Part shown: positions 60,201 to 64,000 of the stretch, piece by piece | Numbering within the stretch: position 1 is the stretch's first letter | Layout of the letters: every line of letters begins with the position of its first letter | The notes under the pieces: model-generated | Databases searched by the model: none | Told to the model about the DNA's origin: nothing | Seen by the model: only the letters and a program-made list of their open reading frames with translations | DNA from: Hydractinia symbiolongicarpus | Taxonomy: Eukaryota > Cnidaria > Hydrozoa > Anthoathecata > Hydractiniidae | DNA: 64,000 nucleotides | NCBI RefSeq assembly: GCF_029227915.1 | Contig: NC_079878.1 | Location: forward strand, 13,082,001-13,146,000 | Reading direction: 5' to 3' | Made by a program: the position numbers and the translations under genes

Positions 60201-62315
60201 TTGACAGCCTTATTGTAAGTATTTGGTCAACCATGTGTTTTCTTTGATTAAAATTTGTTGTGGTTTTTCTCTCCGCTCCTATTTAAATCTTCCACAGCTC
60301 AAACAGCACTGCTACTAATGGCACTGGAACTTAAGTGGTATTTTTAAGTTACCTAACATGAAGTTATATTAACACAACTAGGTTTTACACTGAAAAACTA
60401 ATTGTTGAAACTTTCACTTAAGTTTCTGTTGACTGAAAATAAAAGGAAGCGTTTTTTGATTCATGACTTCTGATTGGATGACTCAATTTTAGTTTCTATC
60501 CTCAATGTAAATATGAGAGTTATCTAACCTTATTGTCATGACAACAGTCAGTTGTTGGTGTGATTTGACAGGGAAAATGCTATAAAAAACACGAGTCTTT
60601 TTTGGCTAAATTTCCGCCCCTCCCCTGCTGGCTTTTTAAAAAATTTTTTTTTGATATGTTGCATAGTTTAATACTGAGTTGTAATATTTATCTATTAGAC
60701 ACTTGACGCGGTAGAAATCGGATTTTCGGGCAATCTTTGGCGCTTTTTCAGGCAAAAAACAGGAAAATCTGTTACGAACTATTATTCAAACAACTATTAT
60801 TCAAACAGAATGTAAAATTCGCTTTAGAACTAAAACAATTGAATTTTGATGAGGTAGTGGTATTTTGGACAAATTTTAGGCATTCGTTGACATCACAAAA
60901 AAACGCTCACATGAGCATAATTTTATTGCTGCCATTTTGTTTTTTCCATTACTTGCTAAAAGTGCGCCAAGTTTTTTTAGCTATTTCTTAAAGTTAATGT
61001 TGTTATCAAGTGTTTGAGCTTCTATTTTTTTTGTTCTGTGCCATTAATATTTCCGAGTTGTGTCAAAAAAAAACGAAAAACAGTTACAGACAGCTGACCA
61101 ATTCCATTAGGCTAGCCGAATTCTGAACGCTGGCTACCCAATTCATCTTGTACGACTCTAATTCACTAAAATGTGGAATGACATCAATTTTACCTTCGCA
61201 ATCTGTTTTAATTTTAGGCATTCCAATGCGCAATTTGCCGATGTTTTGTCTCAACTAGAAACTAATCCAATATGTCAAGGCCTTTCAATGCAGTCATTTC
61301 TAACTTTACCCATGCAAAGGATAACAAGGTTACCTCTATTGGTGGATGTAAGTTTTAAATTATATTTTTACAATTTTTTTCTTAATACAGTGATGAACAT
61401 AAAAGAACTTAATATTCTAGATATGCTTATGTGTCGAAAGCCTAATCACGTTTGTACCGATTTTTAGGCTATCTGCAGCAGATGCGAGCCAGGTAGTGAT
61501 GAGTTTCACGCAACAGATAAAGCTCTTAATATTGTTAATGTTGTAAGTATAAGCATACTGTTAACTATTTACACACGAGAAGTAACATTTTATGTTTGTG
61601 TTCAACTGTTGTTTGCAGAGAACCACAAGAAGAATATTTTTTTCTTACATCATTACATTATACTATTTGTTTGTGATTATATGTTATATAGTTTTGCGGA
61701 GATGGTGTAGTGGTAGCGCATTTGGCTTGTAATCATAAAGTTTCAGGTTCGAGTCCCCACTCCGGCGCACTTTTAATGTAGTGTTGTCAGCCCATTTGGT
61801 TATTATTATTTCGAATATTTATACATGATAAAGCCACTTCAGTGTTGGAAACACTGTTATTAATGTGGGTCCTGTGCTCTAAATGTATACATCAGGTATA
61901 TACCGGCTAGCCTACTCAATTTCCCTCATATGGCATGGGTTAACCCGTAGCTGTGGTAAAGACACCTACTAAACATGCCCGCGCTGTGGATCGAAACACG
62001 GACCTTGTGATTACGAAGCGAACGCCATAACCACAACGCCACGCGCCACAGTGCCATCTACTGTATGCTAATAGATTTGTGTAGCAGGCAAGCAAGTCAA
62101 GGCAATGCTTTACGAATCTCTAGCGGTATCTTTCAGAGGGGGGGGGGAGCCAGTCATTAGGGTGGAATCCCCAAGGACGTTAAATCTTCGCGTTACTTAC
62201 TTATAATTTACTTACTTCTATTTAGTTGGTCCACGAATCCAACGAGGGTGCTCGTAAAATGGAAAGAACTGAAGAAATGTATTTTATACAGAAAACATTA
62301 ACATTTAAAACAAAG
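54259..62315 (+). CDS. Ephexin-family RhoGEF, 5' and DH part (805 aa seen)
   Basis: Exons 54259-54976, 55893-56024, 56428-56529, 56791-56958, 57260-57700, 58558-58763, 59141-59340, 59619-59694, 60138-60214, 61218-61347, 61468-61542 and 62226-62315 join in frame. Exon 4 could instead end at 56940, also in phase. The first 520 residues look disordered, with proline-rich SH3 ligands ([34 protein letters not shown]) and many acidic tyrosine motifs ([36 protein letters not shown]). [11 protein letters not shown] and [18 protein letters not shown] are ephexin-type lead-ins. The DH domain runs from about residue 590 ([16 protein letters not shown]) to about 790, with [12 protein letters not shown] as the conserved late helix. 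DH domains load Rho GTPases with GTP. The PH and SH3 parts expected for ephexins are not in the window. A 5' acceptor lies at 54185-54187. Confidence 0.92.
55128..55205 (+). repeat. Short direct repeat in RhoGEF intron 1
   Basis: TTGATAAGTTGA(T/C)(G/A)CAATCAAAAGCACA occurs twice within about 75 bases. It is a small local duplication with no coding role seen. Confidence 0.6.
61693..61800 (+). mobile_element. tRNA-Thr-like SINE head
   Basis: From GCGGAGA at about 61697 the segment carries a box A (TGGTGTAGTGG), an anticodon-like loop CTTGTAA (TGT, Thr) and a perfect box B (GGTTCGAGTCC). The acceptor and T-stem pairing is imperfect. TGTTGTCAGCCC downstream is shared with the copy at 26145, which marks it as a SINE rather than a working tRNA gene. 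It lies in the RhoGEF intron before exon 62226. Confidence 0.7.
61914..62056 (-). mobile_element. Second tRNA-like SINE head, opposite strand
   Basis: Read on the minus strand from 62056: GGCGCGTGGCGTTGTGGTTA (box A), CTTCGTAA as anticodon loop (CGT, Thr) and TGTTTCGATCC (box B). The body segment shared with 47027 follows. It faces the other SINE head in the same intron, so the two form an inverted pair about 200 bp apart. Confidence 0.6.
62130..62215 (+). repeat. SINE tail with G10 run
   Basis: A run of ten G residues is followed by AGCCAGTCATTAGGGTGGAA and GCGTTACTTACTTA, shared with 32845-32915. It ends 10 bases before RhoGEF exon 62226. Confidence 0.55.
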
Positions 62316-62355
62316 GTCTGTACAATTTATTTTTATATATCCTATCTACATTTCG

Positions 62356-63840
62356 TTAAAATTCATTTGGCATCAAAAGCATTAATTTTTTTCTTTTGAT
62401 ACAAATATAACACATATATACAGTATTGATAAAATACACTGTTTTTGCTTCCAAACAATCGTCTTTCTTTTTTGTGATTTTTACGCATTGATCAAATAAT
62501 GTACCTCGAATGCGTACGGTTCTTCAGAAGCGGTCAAGTTTGGAATGAGTTGAACTTCATTGAATTCAGTGGGAACTAGAAGAAAATATGAAACTCAGTA
62601 TGTTGTAGTCAAGTATTACGGTTAGGTTTATGGGCATCTATTCTCCACCAGGAGTGAACATTGTCAAATTTTAATAAACTTAACACTCTTTCTCTAGAGA
62701 TTACTGGATATTACCTAAAAATAATAAAAATCTATACCTCTACTGAATCTCTTATAGTTAAGCGTCTGAGAAACGACTAATCGTACAACATCTGACGCCT
62801 TCTCTAGTTTTTCGGTTACCTCACAATGTGTTGCATTTTCAATGTTTTCTTCATCAATCCATAAGAGCTGATCACCTATGTAAAAAATTTAGGTTGTGAA
62901 AACAACTTGGGAGGGAAAAGGAGTGGGGGGAGGGGGTGCGGTTATGAAAAAGACATAGAAAAAAAGGTTTTTAAATCTGGTAAATGGGAGACTTGCTACC
63001 ACTTCAAAAGAAAGATTTTTAGAAGACTTTTGAGGATGTTATTTTAACTTATAAAATATGGACTACGTGGTCCATACCTGAAAATTTACACCATATAATA
63101 GAACTATCTTTTCGTGACAGTTCGCTAAAATTTGTGACATATGTTTGATTGGAATCTCTCTACGAACTTTTTTCCTTAAACAACTGGAACAGAAAACCTT
63201 TTAGCTGTTACTGTTGGTACATTTTTTGCATTTTTTTCTTGAAATCTTAAAGCCTTCGCTACTCTTCGTATCTGGATTTGCTTTCCAATACTCATAATTC
63301 GGCTGCCGGACTAAAAGCTTATTAGCTCTCGATGACACGTATTTTTTTATGTCGTGCATAGTATATACACCCACCTATTTTCAGCCGTCCATTTGTGTGT
63401 GCTGTTCCACCAAGAGTGATAGCATCAACATAAACACCTTCACGTTTGTCCCAACTTGTTGTAAATCCTAAAATTAAGAGCTCCTATCTTACACTAAACA
63501 TGAATTACGTATCGTTTCAGATGCTCTCTTATTCTTTACACATTGCTTTTTGGGCCAAAAAATCGTCCTGTCACCTCTATCGACTTCCTTGTAAGTCACT
63601 AAATTCAAAGATCTATTTTGTAAGCAGGAAAAACAAGTTAATATAATAAGAATATCTCGCTTAATGGTGTTGATGCTAGAAGAATGGAAAGCACATTGAT
63701 CGAGACAATTTCTGTGTTGTAACCGAGAAATGCTTACCAAACGTGTTATCGTCGCCTCGCTGTAATCTGATTATCTTTAACGTTTTGTAGTTGCATTGCT
63801 GTTTCGTTGACTTTCTTTTTTCTGTGTCCACCCACGACAT
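62356..63840 (-). CDS. PDZ-domain protein, 3' end uncertain
   Basis: Exons 63738-63840, 63375-63467, 62738-62875 and a fourth from 62576 join through phase-1 introns. The start MSWVDTEKRKS is followed by one PDZ domain (residues about 19-110): LKIIRLQRGDDNTFGFTTSW with the carboxylate-binding loop TFGF, then GVYVDAITLGGTAH, GRLKIGDQLLWIDEENI and ASDVVRLVVSQ. PDZ domains bind C-terminal peptides of membrane and scaffold partners. If exon 4 is read through, a stop at 62356 gives 184 aa, with a minus-strand AATAAA at 62326-62331. If it splices at 62505 (CGAG-GTACAT, again phase 1), the gene continues and more domains could follow. The last ~45 residues of the read-through look unlike a folded domain, so splicing is quite possible. 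It runs antisense to the RhoGEF. Confidence 0.8.
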
Positions 63841-64000
63841 TTTGTGAAAAACAAAGAGTTTTTTTATCTTTCGCTGGCAGATAACAGTTTGTTCTTTTGC
63901 AACTGAGCATTCCAGTTTCCTCCTTCAGCTCAATCTATACGGACAAAAATCTTCACCCTCCATCTACGTTCTGTTCAATTATTTGCACCTTCGTTATGCC

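Noticed and set aside
61697-61770. Functional tRNA-Thr gene
   Set aside because: T-stem and acceptor stem have several mismatches, and downstream sequence is shared with another degenerate copy, so a SINE is the better reading.

Overview
The window is AT-rich nuclear DNA of an animal, most likely a medusozoan (perhaps hydrozoan) cnidarian. Four things point there: many short phase-conserved exons with GT-AG introns, a peptide precursor of the cnidarian multi-copy type, scattered tRNA-derived SINEs and MITEs, and splice acceptors lying just upstream of start codons, as expected with spliced-leader trans-splicing. I cannot name the species.

Layout. 1-5.3 kb: no gene seen; one 370-bp inverted-repeat element. 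5.34-14.33 kb (+): complete 16-exon NOC2-like nucleolar gene (708 aa as assembled here). 15.20-15.82 kb (+): three-exon acidic prothymosin-like protein behind a promoter with two CACGTG boxes. 16.3-22.9 kb: no gene; a degenerate ~100-bp tandem array and perfect hairpins. 23.16-28.09 kb (-): two-exon secreted precursor with 21 [L/I]PYF/PYY units plus two NRWG motifs; its signal-peptide exon lies 3.8 kb upstream of the repeat exon. 28.1-35.8 kb: no gene; a second tandem array and SINE debris. 35.85-37.99 kb (+): intronless MALT1-type paracaspase. 39.93-46.04 kb (-): complete 16-exon SHP2 (PTPN11/corkscrew) phosphatase, 617 aa, with WPE instead of WPD and no tyrosine in its tail. 46.9-48.9 kb: cluster of a MITE, a half-MITE, a SINE and a LINE 3' end. 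54.26 kb to the window edge (+): ephexin-type RhoGEF, 805 aa seen, running out before its PH/SH3 part. 62.36-63.84 kb (-): PDZ-domain gene lying antisense within or overlapping the RhoGEF.

Three of the genes belong to cytoplasmic signalling: SHP2 reads phosphotyrosine, the ephexin-like RhoGEF is full of candidate phosphotyrosines and proline motifs, and the paracaspase is a scaffold protease of immune-type signalling. The neuropeptide precursor is the least familiar item and the best candidate for an undescribed system.
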